64,000 nucleotides of DNA, taken from the NCBI GenBank assembly GCA_963743785.1, contig CAVURD010000024.1, positions 62,001 through 126,000 on the forward strand, written 5' to 3'. The translations under genes and the position numbers were made by a program. Positions 24,491 through 32,367 of the stretch are shown here, piece by piece. The DNA is from Bog-473 sp963743785. Its GTDB lineage: Bacteria > Actinomycetota > Acidimicrobiia > Acidimicrobiales > RAAP-2. The notes below the pieces were generated by a model. That model was not told where the DNA came from. It did no database searches and saw only the letters and a program-made list of their open reading frames with translations. Each line of letters begins with the position of its first letter. Positions within the stretch are counted from its first letter, which is position 1.

Positions 24491-25294
24491 TCAGACCACC
24501 GGGTCGGTGATGAGGACTGGCGCCTCGAAGGCCGCCCGCCGTGACGCCCGACGAAACGTGGCCAGCATGGCCGGTCCCACAAGAATGATGCAGATGAACG
24601 TCGTAATGGCGCGTCCGGTGTCGAATCCGAGCGAAGTCGTGGCGTCGAAGATCAGGTAGTGATGCGCGTTCTCCGCTACCGAAGCCCCGGGAACGTAGGC
24701 GATGCTGCTCTGCGGGCCCAAGAAGAAGGGCCAGAAGGACAGATTGATCAGGAATCCGTAGACGTAGCCCGATACGGCACCGTAGACGGCCAACATCAAG
24801 ACCTCTCGGCGCCCGGTCGCCCGTGGGAGGAGCCCGGCGACGAGCCCCACCCAGGCACAGGCGAACATCTGGTACGGCATCCATGGGCCGACGCCACCCG
24901 TGATGAGGGCGGAGGCAAACAGGGTGGTACATCCGAGCGTGAAACCGAAGCCGGCACCGAAGACTCGGCCGGCGAGAACAAGGGTGAAGAAAATCGTTTC
25001 CACGCCGGCCGTGCCGGCATCGAGCGGTCGCAGCGCCGCTCCCAAGGCGGACAGCACACCCAGCATGGCGATCGCTTTGGCATCCATGCCCCCCTCGGCG
25101 ATCTGGGCCAGCACCACCGCCAAGATCAGCACCAGGAGGGCAGCGAACATGAGTGGTGCCGTGGTGTTGTCGGAGAAGACGCCCGGAGCGACCACGAACG
25201 GCCAAAAGAACGCAATGAAACCGACGAACGACGCCATCACGATGGTCCACTTGGATCGTGGGCCGATCCGAATGGCCCGAGCACCACGACTCAT
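24491..25294 (-). CDS. ECF transporter S (substrate-binding) component, probable cobalamin
   Basis: Membrane protein of 267 residues with six hydrophobic helices, consistent with the S-component fold of energy-coupling-factor importers. Features are a long periplasmic/extracellular loop after helix 1 (PFVVAPGVFSDNTTAP), LRPLDAGTAGVETIFFTLVLAGRVFGAGFGFTLGCTTLFASALITGGVGPWMPYQM in the middle, and SLGFDTGRAITTF near the end. ATG 25294 overlaps the EcfA stop as ATGA. The S component decides substrate specificity, and here the operon has a cobalamin riboswitch at its head, so B12 or a corrinoid is the likely substrate. The protein sequence alone would not tell. Confidence 0.85.
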   Translation of the reverse strand: MSRGARAIRIGPRSKWTIVMASFVGFIAFFWPFVVAPGVFSDNTTAPLMFAALLVLILAVVLAQIAEGGMDAKAIAMLGVLSALGAALRPLDAGTAGVETIFFTLVLAGRVFGAGFGFTLGCTTLFASALITGGVGPWMPYQMFACAWVGLVAGLLPRATGRREVLMLAVYGAVSGYVYGFLINLSFWPFFLGPQSSIAYVPGASVAENAHHYLIFDATTSLGFDTGRAITTFICIILVGPAMLATFRRASRRAAFEAPVLITDPVV

Positions 25295-26916
25295 CGGGCG
25301 GCCACCCCCACGGCGACCTTGACCTGATCGATGGTGAGATACGCCAAGGGTGAAAGAATTTTGGCCACTTGCGGCGCAAAGGCCGGTGATGCCCCGACCA
25401 CATCGACCGTCCTCCCTCCGGCCACCACATCACCGTCCGCCATGACGATGACCAGATCGGCTGCTGCGGCCACGAATTCAACATCGTGGGTCGAGATCGC
25501 CACCACTCGACCTTCGGCGGCCAACGAGTCGAGGATCCCAACGAGGGCCCGTTTCCCGGTGTAGTCAAGGCCCCGGGTCGGCTCGTCCAAGAGGATCACG
25601 CGAGGAGCCGCCACCAACTGGATGGACAGCACCAGAGCAAGCCGCTGTCCTTCGGAGAGGTCCCGAGGGTGGACATCGTCGGGTACCCCGGGCGCGAGAC
25701 GATCGAGCAATGCTCGCGTCCCCCGATGTGGTGCCCCACCCGATTCACTGTCGGCCTGGGCACACTCCTGAGCGACCGTTTCTCGATAGAGGAGGTCAGC
25801 CGGGGTCTGTGGCACCAGACCCACCAGGCGGCGCCGCTGGGCGGCGGAGAGCACCTTCGGATCTGCCCCGTCGACGTCGACCGTCCCACTCTGTCGCGGG
25901 CCCGAACCCTGGAGCGCCCAGAACAAGGATGACTTGCCTGAACCGTTGCGCCCCATCACGGCCGTCACTTCACCACCGGCCAGATCGAGGTCCACCCCCC
26001 GCACGGCGACCACCGCGCCGTATCGGACCACCAGGTTGCGGGCCTTGAGGGCAACCGGACGCTCCGCACGGGTCGAGCTGCGGCGCAGCGGCGGAACGGT
26101 CCGGCCGCTGAGCTGGTCCCGGACCGGCCCGCTCTGTCGGCGAGCGTCGCGCACCGACAGCGGTAACGGGGTCCACCCGAACATCCGACCGAGTTCGACG
26201 ACGGGTGGCGCCACTCTCGTGGTGGCGAACATCCGGGCCGGAAGGCCGGACACAACGGTGCCGTCCGTTCGTACCTCTACGACACGATCGGCGTACTGCG
26301 CCACGCGTTCGAGGCGATGCTCGGCCAGCACCACGGTGACCGCCAAGTCGTGAACCAAGCGGGTGATGGCGGCCAAGACCTCTTCGGCGGCCGTGGGGTC
26401 GAGGGCGGAGGTCGGTTCATCGAGCACCAAGATCCGGGGATGGGCCGTGAGTACCGCGCCGATGGCCACCCGTTGCTGTTGGCCGCCGGACAGTTCGTGC
26501 AGGGCGCGGTTGCGGAGATCAGCGATACCGAGGAGGTCGAGCGTCTCTTCGACTCGCTTGCGCATCACGTCGACCGGCACCGCCAACTGCTCCATGGTGT
26601 AGGCCAGTTCTTCCTCGACGGTATCGGTCACGAATCCAGCCAAAGGGTCCTGACCAACGAATCCCACCACGTCCGCCAACTCCCGCGGTGGTTGGGCCCG
26701 GGTCTCTCGCCCTTCGATCAGCACCCGCCCGGCCAAGGTCCCCCCGGTGAAGTGCGGCACCAGGCCGTTGATGACCCGCAACAGCGTCGACTTCCCCACC
26801 CCGGTTCGCCCCACCACCAGCGCCAGCTCACCTTCCTCGATACGCAAAGTGACCTCGCGCAGGGCCGGCCTCGGCGCATCGGTGTAGGTGACGGTGACCT
26901 GCTGGAGCTCGATCAC
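25291..26916 (-). CDS. ECF transporter double ATPase (EcfA1-A2 fusion)
   Basis: Energising subunit of 541 residues with two ABC domains in one chain. Domain 1 has Walker A GRTGVGKST at 36-44, signature LSGGQ at 142-146 and Walker B ILVLDE at 162-167. Domain 2 has GRNGSGKSS at 322-330, signature LSEGQ at 420-424 and VILLDE at 440-445. The final serine of Walker A (GKSS) and LSEGQ differ slightly from consensus, as is usual in fused ECF ATPases. It drives uptake through EcfT and the S component at the cytoplasmic membrane. GTG 26916 overlaps the EcfT stop as GTGA. The 290-residue longer frame upstream is an antisense-like read through the EcfT gene. Confidence 0.93.
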   Translation of the reverse strand: MIELQQVTVTYTDAPRPALREVTLRIEEGELALVVGRTGVGKSTLLRVINGLVPHFTGGTLAGRVLIEGRETRAQPPRELADVVGFVGQDPLAGFVTDTVEEELAYTMEQLAVPVDVMRKRVEETLDLLGIADLRNRALHELSGGQQQRVAIGAVLTAHPRILVLDEPTSALDPTAAEEVLAAITRLVHDLAVTVVLAEHRLERVAQYADRVVEVRTDGTVVSGLPARMFATTRVAPPVVELGRMFGWTPLPLSVRDARRQSGPVRDQLSGRTVPPLRRSSTRAERPVALKARNLVVRYGAVVAVRGVDLDLAGGEVTAVMGRNGSGKSSLFWALQGSGPRQSGTVDVDGADPKVLSAAQRRRLVGLVPQTPADLLYRETVAQECAQADSESGGAPHRGTRALLDRLAPGVPDDVHPRDLSEGQRLALVLSIQLVAAPRVILLDEPTRGLDYTGKRALVGILDSLAAEGRVVAISTHDVEFVAAAADLVIVMADGDVVAGGRTVDVVGASPAFAPQVAKILSPLAYLTIDQVKVAVGVAAR

Positions 26917-28121
26917 GCCGAGACCTCGGTCCGGGGTGCGAGGGACCCGGCATTTGGTGTCTCGTGGTGGCTCTGGGCCCCACCTTCGATCGCGGCTGGC
27001 TGGGCCGGACGGAGAGGCGGCGGGGCGGCGAAACCCGCCAACGCGGCCACGAGAATGGCCAACGACGGGATCACGGGCAGCGTGGGCCAACTCAGCGGGG
27101 AGGTCGAGGGATTCAGGCTGGCGATGGCGTACCCGGTCCCCGCCAAGAAGACGGCGGCCGGAACGATGCCGGTGGCCACGACCAACCATTCGGGCAGTTT
27201 CCAGGGGTCTGGTCGGTATTGGCTCCGTCGGACGCGGCGACCGCCGAGCGCGAGTCCCAGGGCGCACAAGACCGAACCAGCCAACAACGCGGGAAGGCCC
27301 AACGACTCCTCGGACGACCCGTTGAGGAGGCCGTAGGCACCGACGCACAGTCCGCCCATCCCCGAAATCATGAGGGCACCGGTTATGCGGCGGTCCCGGT
27401 GCGAGGTACCGGCTACGCGGCCATAGCCGCGTGAGTCCATTGACGCCGCCAGGTTGAGGGAACGGTCGAGCGCGTCCTCCAGCACCGGTATGGCGATGGT
27501 GCGCAAGGCGTGGAACCCGTTGCTCGAGCCCCCCCGGAGTTTGCGGGCCCGGCGCACGCGCTGCACGCTCTCGACCAACTGAGGGGCGATACTGAGGGCA
27601 ATGACAATGGCCGCACCCAATTCGTACAGTGCTCCGGGCAATATGCGAAGGGCGCGTTTGGGATTGGCCAGTGTGTTGGCGGCACCGACACAACAGAGCA
27701 GGCAGCCGAGACGGAGACCGTCGTAGAGCGCCGAAAGAGTTCCTTCGAGGGTCACTGGTCCACCAAGTTGCACCCCGGCCGCCCACGAGGGCAGGGGTAT
27801 GTGGGGCAGAGAAAAGAGTACGTGCATGTCACGTGCATCGATGTCGCCTCCGAAGACGATCCGAAAGACGACTCGTACGGCGACGACGGCCAGGGCCACG
27901 AAGAGGTAGTACTTGAAGGCCCGGGCCCAAGGAGCCTCACCTCGACGGTTGGCCACGACAAAGGCCAGGACGGCGAGGATCAAGATGAGCAGGATCGGAT
28001 TCGTCGTCCGACTGGCCGCCGTGGCGAGACCCAGCGCCCAGACCCACCACGCGATGGGATGCAGCGTTCGTGGTACCCGACGGTCGCTCGAGATACTCCA
28101 ACGACGCGAGCGGGTGGGCAT
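26913..28121 (-). CDS. ECF transporter T component (CbiQ/EcfT)
   Basis: Transmembrane coupling subunit of 402 residues. Hydrophobic helices flank a cytoplasmic region carrying the two arginine motifs that contact the ATPases: RRARKLRGG and MDSRGYGR (the Ala-Arg-Gly-like motifs of EcfT). A second block of four helices follows residue 235, making the protein longer than the usual 260-residue CbiQ, as often seen in actinomycetes. The start codon directly follows the stop of the DUF4430 gene without a gap, so the two are translationally coupled. Confidence 0.9.
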   Translation of the reverse strand: MPTRSRRWSISSDRRVPRTLHPIAWWVWALGLATAASRTTNPILLILILAVLAFVVANRRGEAPWARAFKYYLFVALAVVAVRVVFRIVFGGDIDARDMHVLFSLPHIPLPSWAAGVQLGGPVTLEGTLSALYDGLRLGCLLCCVGAANTLANPKRALRILPGALYELGAAIVIALSIAPQLVESVQRVRRARKLRGGSSNGFHALRTIAIPVLEDALDRSLNLAASMDSRGYGRVAGTSHRDRRITGALMISGMGGLCVGAYGLLNGSSEESLGLPALLAGSVLCALGLALGGRRVRRSQYRPDPWKLPEWLVVATGIVPAAVFLAGTGYAIASLNPSTSPLSWPTLPVIPSLAILVAALAGFAAPPPLRPAQPAAIEGGAQSHHETPNAGSLAPRTEVSA

Positions 28122-29087
28122 TCAATCCAGCCTGCGTCGGCGCCACACGACCATGACGGCCCCGAGCGCCAGTGCGGCGACCAAGAGGCCACCGATGACC
28201 AGAGCTAACGGGGAGCCTGAAGGATGAGATGAGACGGCCGACACTGGGCCGACGTCGACGATCTTCAGGCTCGACCCGGCGCGACCGGATGGTGTGGCGC
28301 CCGACGAATGTCCACGGGCGGAAGTGCTTGGAGTCGTGGCCGACACCTTCGAGGAGTTGGTCGAGGTTGCGGGAGTCCCTTTCGCACCGTGGCCTCCGGC
28401 CGACGTAGTGGCCCGCGCAGACTTGCCGTTGCCCGGCGTCGTGGGCGTCGTCGCACTGCTGCCGGATCCGCCGCCAGTGCCGCTGGAGGGAGAGACACCG
28501 GCCGGAGGCGTCGTGATTGGCTGAGTCGTCGGAGTGGTATTCGTGGCTCGTACGGCGCTCGGGGGGAGGGGCGGCTGATCAGCCTCATTCACATCTGATC
28601 CGAAGTTCCAGTACTCAACGCTGCCTGGTTGCGGGACCAGGCTCATCACTCCGAGTGGGCTCACGCTCCATGCGCCCTGACCGGCATTGGCGATCCAGAA
28701 GGACCAATAAGCGGTCGCCGGCGGGGTCGTGGTGCACGGGTCCTCCGATACCGAAGGCTCGGCCACACCGGTTCCGGGCTCGGTGATACGGCACACGAAG
28801 GCGGACCCGTCGTGGGCGTCGCCACTGGTGGTGAATCCTTCGGCGATGAGTGCGTCATAGGCGGTGGTCGCCGTGGTCAATGCCGCAAAGCAGACACGGT
28901 CGGCATTGCCGCCCCAGTGTGAGAAATCGACGACGATAATCACGCCGGCGGTGGTGGTACACGAGCTGACGGGGTCAGCCTGCGACACGCCGCCCCCTGG
29001 GCTGAGGCACACCACCAGGAGGGCCAGCGGGAATGCGGCCAGGAGCACCTTGACGAGGCGAGCAAGCTTCCCGAGTGGTGAGCTCAT
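28122..29087 (-). CDS. membrane-anchored DUF4430 (transcobalamin beta-domain-like) protein
   Basis: Surface protein of 321 residues. It has a signal peptide (cleavage likely after SQA, about residue 36). A DUF4430-type domain at about 43-160 includes GVIIVVDFSHWGG, paired cysteines, AYDALIAEGFTTSG, FVCRI, CTTTPPATAYWSFWIA and PGSVEYWNFG. A Thr/Ser/Pro-rich stalk follows to about 290, then one membrane helix ending in RRRRLD. DUF4430 is the fold of the C-terminal beta domain of animal intrinsic factor and transcobalamin, which covers one face of B12. With the alpha-barrel protein upstream, the EcfT gene directly downstream and the cobalamin riboswitch, I infer a B12-capturing subunit displayed outside the membrane. 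Confidence 0.8.
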   Translation of the reverse strand: MSSPLGKLARLVKVLLAAFPLALLVVCLSPGGGVSQADPVSSCTTTAGVIIVVDFSHWGGNADRVCFAALTTATTAYDALIAEGFTTSGDAHDGSAFVCRITEPGTGVAEPSVSEDPCTTTPPATAYWSFWIANAGQGAWSVSPLGVMSLVPQPGSVEYWNFGSDVNEADQPPLPPSAVRATNTTPTTQPITTPPAGVSPSSGTGGGSGSSATTPTTPGNGKSARATTSAGGHGAKGTPATSTNSSKVSATTPSTSARGHSSGATPSGRAGSSLKIVDVGPVSAVSSHPSGSPLALVIGGLLVAALALGAVMVVWRRRRLD

Positions 29088-29199
29088 CGGAATTGACGCA
29101 GCGTCGGTGGCCGGGAGTCGTCATCTGGAATCGTGATCTCCAAACTCCTCCCAGTCGATCCAGGGCAGCGTCCGGCACCTCGGGTGTGAAGCAGCGCAA

Positions 29200-31776
29200 T
29201 CACCCCGGTGGCGCTGTGTACCAGCCCAGGACATCGACGACGGCATTGGCGGTGCCGGCGCCGTTCGCGATTGAGATGGTGCCATTTGAGGAGAGCCTTG
29301 CGACCACCAGGTTGGCCCTGACATCGCCCGTTCTCAGATTGAGGTCGGAAGTGGGGGGCAGTCTGGGCCCCGGAAACACGGTCAGGAAGGTGTCCTCGGG
29401 TGGGGAGACTCCCGTGAGATTGACGACGACCGCAGTGGCGTTGGCTGGCACTCCGGCCAATCCCGCCACGTTGAGCGTCAAGGCTCCGCCTTGGCCGACG
29501 GATTTACCGGTGCACACGTTGGACGGGCTCTGGGATCTGGTGTCACAGATGCGCACTGGTGCAGCTTCGGCATTGAACTGGGATCCGGTCCCGCCCGACG
29601 CCGAAAAATATCCCGAAACGTCAACAACCACATCGGCTGACTGGACGCTGTACACGGTTATCTGACCCAGACTGCCTCCGGTCGTCGAGAGAGGCACGAT
29701 GACCCGATTGGCGACCGCCTGGCCCGCTACATAGTTGACGTTGGACGTAGCGGGGGGACGGGTGCTGCCTTCGGGGTACACGGTCAGGAAGCCTGGGGCC
29801 GCTGCATTGACCGCCGTGACGTTCAACACCGCCGCGGTGGCTCCTGCCGGGATTCCTTGGGCACCGGTGACGGAGACGTTGATCGTTCCCCCTGCACTGA
29901 GAGTCGCACCTGCATTGGCCATTCCGTTGCACTGACCGTTGGGGGCTGCGTTCTGGGCCCCGGCTCTCGTGTCACAGATTCGAGCTGGGGAGGGGAGGGC
30001 TGTATAGAGCCCGGCACCGGCGCCTCCAGACGCGGTGGGCGCCGTGTACCCCTCGATGTCAACCACCAGGTCGGTCTGGTTCGAAGAATAGAACGAGACG
30101 TCCCCGCTGGTTCCGGTACCCACTTCAACCAGGTTGGGCACCACCTGACCGGCGGTGTAGTCGATGTTCGAAGTCGGGGGCACGGTGGACCCGGCTGGAT
30201 AGGCCGCCACGAAACCCGGCCCGGCCGGGTTGACCACGGTGAGGTTGAGCACCACGGCGAGGGCATCCGCGGGCACCCCGAAGTCGCCGGCCACGCTGAT
30301 GGTCTTGATGCCGCCGCCGGAAACCGTGCTTCCATTGCACTGGTCGGCGGGAGCGGTATCCAGCATGGACGGATTCCCCGCCCGCGTGTCACAAATCCGC
30401 GTCGGCGTGAGTGGGCTATAGGGGCCCGAGGTGGGCTCGTAGGTAAATTGATCTGCGGCGGACGTAGCCGACGTCCCTCCAAAGGAAACCACTCTGACGT
30501 CAACCGGTCCGGTGCCCACCGCGGCCGGGGAAATGGCCGTGATCGAGGTGCCGGAGTCGACCGTGAAGCTCGGAGCCGCCGCCGTCCCGAACGTCACCGA
30601 GAGTGGATTCGACAGGTTTTGGCCCGTGACGACGACACTTGTTCCTCCGGTGACCGGTCCGGACGTGACTGAGAGACCGGTGACGATCGGGGCGGTCGGG
30701 GCATTGAACGGGAAGCTCAATCCCGCGAGTGCCGGCACCGCCTGGTAGGTCGCCAACAGATTGCCGGCAGTCGGAGAGCCGAAGGGGCTGGCAAGAGCGC
30801 CGGCGTCGGGGCCGCTTGGGACAACGAAATGGAGGAGCGCCGTGACCGGAGTCGCGCCATTTTTGGTAAATGTCGCGCTGGAGGGGGAGAGGCCCATGGA
30901 GAGAAGGGCTTGAATCACCAACGAGGTCGAGTTCGGGTCGCTATTTCCCGGCGATTGGGAGGGATTGGGTTCAAAGCCCCATCCGGCATCGTCCGTGTCT
31001 TGCGTGGTCTCCAAGAAATTGAGCGCATTGGTCCGCACCGTCGGAGTGAGCGCGCCTTGCGCGACCAGGCCTTCAATCGCCACGGCCGTCGTGTTGGTGT
31101 CGGGGCCATTGCCCAGGGTCGGATCGCCCCCGCAGGGATTGGTGACATTGTCGGGCGCTGTCCATCCGCCGCTGGGGCACTGCACGCCTTGCAGCCAAGA
31201 GATGGCAGCGGCGTCAGCAGTGACACCAGCAGCTTTGAGCGCGGCCAGGGCAAGCCCTTGGTCGAACGGGCTGGCATTGAAGTCGGGTACTTGGGCATCG
31301 GTGCCGAATCGTCCGGCGTTGGGCCCGGTGGTCTGCTCGGTCGCCAACAGTCGTGTCACCAGATCAGTGCCCCCGAAGCTGGCTGGATCGACGCCCAAGG
31401 CATGGGCATCGAGAATGAGTAGTGACAACTGTCCGGGACCGTCACTTCCGTCAGCCGCGATGTAGCTTGCCGAGTTGGCCTCGAGGAATTGCAATGCGGT
31501 GTTCGCCGTCGAGGCATCGACGCCGGCGCCCGCCAGCGCGAGAACCGAATTCACTGTCGAGGAAAGATCTGGTGCCGTCGACCCTGAGAGTGGGATGAAT
31601 CCTCCCGCGGTGAACTGAGCACCGAGCCACGCAGCCGCCGACTGGGCGGCGCCGGTTTGGGGAAGGGCGGGCGTTGCCGCGCCAGCGGGAACGCTCAACG
31701 CGGCTCCAGCACTGAATACGAGGATGACCGCCCCGAGTGTCGCTGCCTTCAAGCGTGTCCGGCCGATGGTGTGCAT
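29200..31776 (-). CDS. secreted alpha-barrel (transcobalamin alpha-domain/prenyltransferase-like) protein with TIG and DTR repeats
   Basis: Secreted protein of 858 residues. Signal peptide at 1-33. Residues about 40-358 form helical-hairpin repeats of the alpha6/alpha6-barrel type (AAAWLGAQFTAGGF, DTNTTAVAIEGLV, DPNSTSLVIQALL), commonly annotated prenyltransferase/squalene-oxidase repeats and also the fold of the intrinsic factor alpha domain. No terpene cyclase DxDD motif is seen. An IPT/TIG domain follows at about 361-447. Three repeats of about 130 residues come next, each starting with RICDTR and containing VVLNLTxVNPAxPGF and VVDIEGY/VVDVSGY, a motif of actinobacterial cell-surface proteins. 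ATG 31776 fits the signal peptide; the longer frame crosses the riboswitch. First gene of the B12-type operon. Confidence 0.85.
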   Translation of the reverse strand: MHTIGRTRLKAATLGAVILVFSAGAALSVPAGAATPALPQTGAAQSAAAWLGAQFTAGGFIPLSGSTAPDLSSTVNSVLALAGAGVDASTANTALQFLEANSASYIAADGSDGPGQLSLLILDAHALGVDPASFGGTDLVTRLLATEQTTGPNAGRFGTDAQVPDFNASPFDQGLALAALKAAGVTADAAAISWLQGVQCPSGGWTAPDNVTNPCGGDPTLGNGPDTNTTAVAIEGLVAQGALTPTVRTNALNFLETTQDTDDAGWGFEPNPSQSPGNSDPNSTSLVIQALLSMGLSPSSATFTKNGATPVTALLHFVVPSGPDAGALASPFGSPTAGNLLATYQAVPALAGLSFPFNAPTAPIVTGLSVTSGPVTGGTSVVVTGQNLSNPLSVTFGTAAAPSFTVDSGTSITAISPAAVGTGPVDVRVVSFGGTSATSAADQFTYEPTSGPYSPLTPTRICDTRAGNPSMLDTAPADQCNGSTVSGGGIKTISVAGDFGVPADALAVVLNLTVVNPAGPGFVAAYPAGSTVPPTSNIDYTAGQVVPNLVEVGTGTSGDVSFYSSNQTDLVVDIEGYTAPTASGGAGAGLYTALPSPARICDTRAGAQNAAPNGQCNGMANAGATLSAGGTINVSVTGAQGIPAGATAAVLNVTAVNAAAPGFLTVYPEGSTRPPATSNVNYVAGQAVANRVIVPLSTTGGSLGQITVYSVQSADVVVDVSGYFSASGGTGSQFNAEAAPVRICDTRSQSPSNVCTGKSVGQGGALTLNVAGLAGVPANATAVVVNLTGVSPPEDTFLTVFPGPRLPPTSDLNLRTGDVRANLVVARLSSNGTISIANGAGTANAVVDVLGWYTAPPG

Positions 31777-31782
31777 GGTTCT

Positions 31783-31810
31783 CGCTTCCCGGGCTTCAGC
31801 CCGGAAAACG
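31783..31810 (-). promoter_or_regulatory. riboswitch expression platform hairpin hiding the ribosome site
   Basis: On the minus strand CCGGGC-TGAA-GCCCGG (31804-31789) forms a perfect core that extends through T-G, T-A, T-A, T-G, G-C and C-G pairs to 12 bp (31810-31783). Its 3' arm contains GGGAAG, the only Shine-Dalgarno-like sequence, ending about 9 bases before ATG 31776. There is no T-tract. This fits translational control by the cobalamin riboswitch upstream. Confidence 0.6.
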
Positions 31811-31861
31811 CCGCAACCTCGCGAGGTTCCACCGAGCCCCTGCCCTAGTGTCTCGACGGTG

Positions 31862-31985
31862 GGAACTCTGCTCCCGGCGAGGTATTCCGGCTTGAAGAGA
31901 GCCTCTCGGCTCACTCCTTACGGTTGCGGACCAGCGCCGGCATTTCACCGGCTTCCCCTCACGGGAGGTACTGCTACTACGACCG
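31862..31985 (-). ncRNA. cobalamin (B12) riboswitch
   Basis: The minus strand carries the full cobalamin-aptamer pattern: GGGGAAGCCGGTGAAATGCC, then GGCGCTGGTCCGCAACCGTA, a variable hairpin (GAGCCGAGAGGCTC) and the B12 box AAGCCGGAATACCTCGCC at 31893-31876. These are the conserved blocks of the adenosylcobalamin-type element. It lies about 85 bases before the alpha-barrel gene and should shut the operon down when cobalamin is plentiful. Its outer ends are approximate. Confidence 0.93.
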
Positions 31986-31986
31986 C

Positions 31987-31992
31987 ACGGTA
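31987..31992 (-). promoter_or_regulatory. candidate -10 box of the B12-uptake operon
   Basis: TACCGT (minus strand, 31992-31987) fits TANNNT, and a start point about 7 bases further on would place the RNA 5' end just before the cobalamin aptamer. No good -35 hexamer is visible. Based on position and pattern only. Confidence 0.35.
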
Positions 31993-32004
31993 TCACATGA
32001 CATT

Positions 32005-32023
32005 TCGCTCTGACCGAGAGCGA
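32005..32023 (-). terminator. hairpin after the ABM gene
   Basis: TCGCTCT-GACCG/CGGTC-AGAGCGA forms a 7-bp stem three bases after the ABM stop codon and before the riboswitch promoter region. It lacks a clear T-tract. It may insulate the two units. Confidence 0.4.
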
Positions 32024-32025
32024 TG

Positions 32026-32355
32026 TCAGGCCGAAGCGCCGTCAGAACCGCCGGCCACTTCGTAGGACCACAGTTCCGACGACACCGAAACGGGACCGCC
32101 GTGAGGCGAGGGCCGACCAGCGCCGGCGTGGCCGTGGCCAAAGGCCGGTGACGACACCCACTGTTGAAACGAGGCCTCGTCTTTCCACCGGGTGACGACC
32201 AGCCACTGGTGTCGGTCGTCGGTGGGACGCAGCAATTCGAAGCCTTCGAAGCCCTCCTGGTTGTCCACCGCACCGGCTCGAGCAGCGAACCTTTGCGCCA
32301 GTTCGTCTCCGGCGTCGTCGGGCACCGTGATGGCATTGATCTTGATAACCGTCAT
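32026..32355 (-). CDS. antibiotic biosynthesis monooxygenase (ABM) domain protein
   Basis: Small dimeric ferredoxin-like-fold protein of 109 residues. KINAITVPDDAGDELAQRFAARAG, GFEGFELLRPTDDRHQWLVVTRWKDEASFQQWVSSPAF and ELWSYEV follow the pattern of the actinobacterial ABM family. Some members, such as mycobacterial MhuD, degrade heme. Conserved asparagine (Asn7) and tryptophan (in VVTRWKDE) are in the positions used by heme-degrading ABM enzymes, and a histidine (FGHGHAG) follows, so heme binding is possible. That is inference from family position, not proof. Upstream of, and in the same direction as, the cobalamin riboswitch operon. Confidence 0.82.
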   Translation of the reverse strand: MTVIKINAITVPDDAGDELAQRFAARAGAVDNQEGFEGFELLRPTDDRHQWLVVTRWKDEASFQQWVSSPAFGHGHAGAGRPSPHGGPVSVSSELWSYEVAGGSDGASA

Positions 32356-32367
32356 GATGAGATCTGA

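Noticed and set aside
26917..27786. 290-codon extension upstream of the EcfA start
   Set aside because: It overlaps the EcfT coding sequence in another frame, is Arg/Pro-rich, and has no domain. GTG 26916 with GTGA overlap is the natural start.
29200..31776. Interpretation of the alpha-barrel protein as a prenyltransferase or terpene cyclase
   Set aside because: No DxDD or QW-type cyclase motifs are seen, it is secreted, and it lies under a cobalamin riboswitch with an importer.
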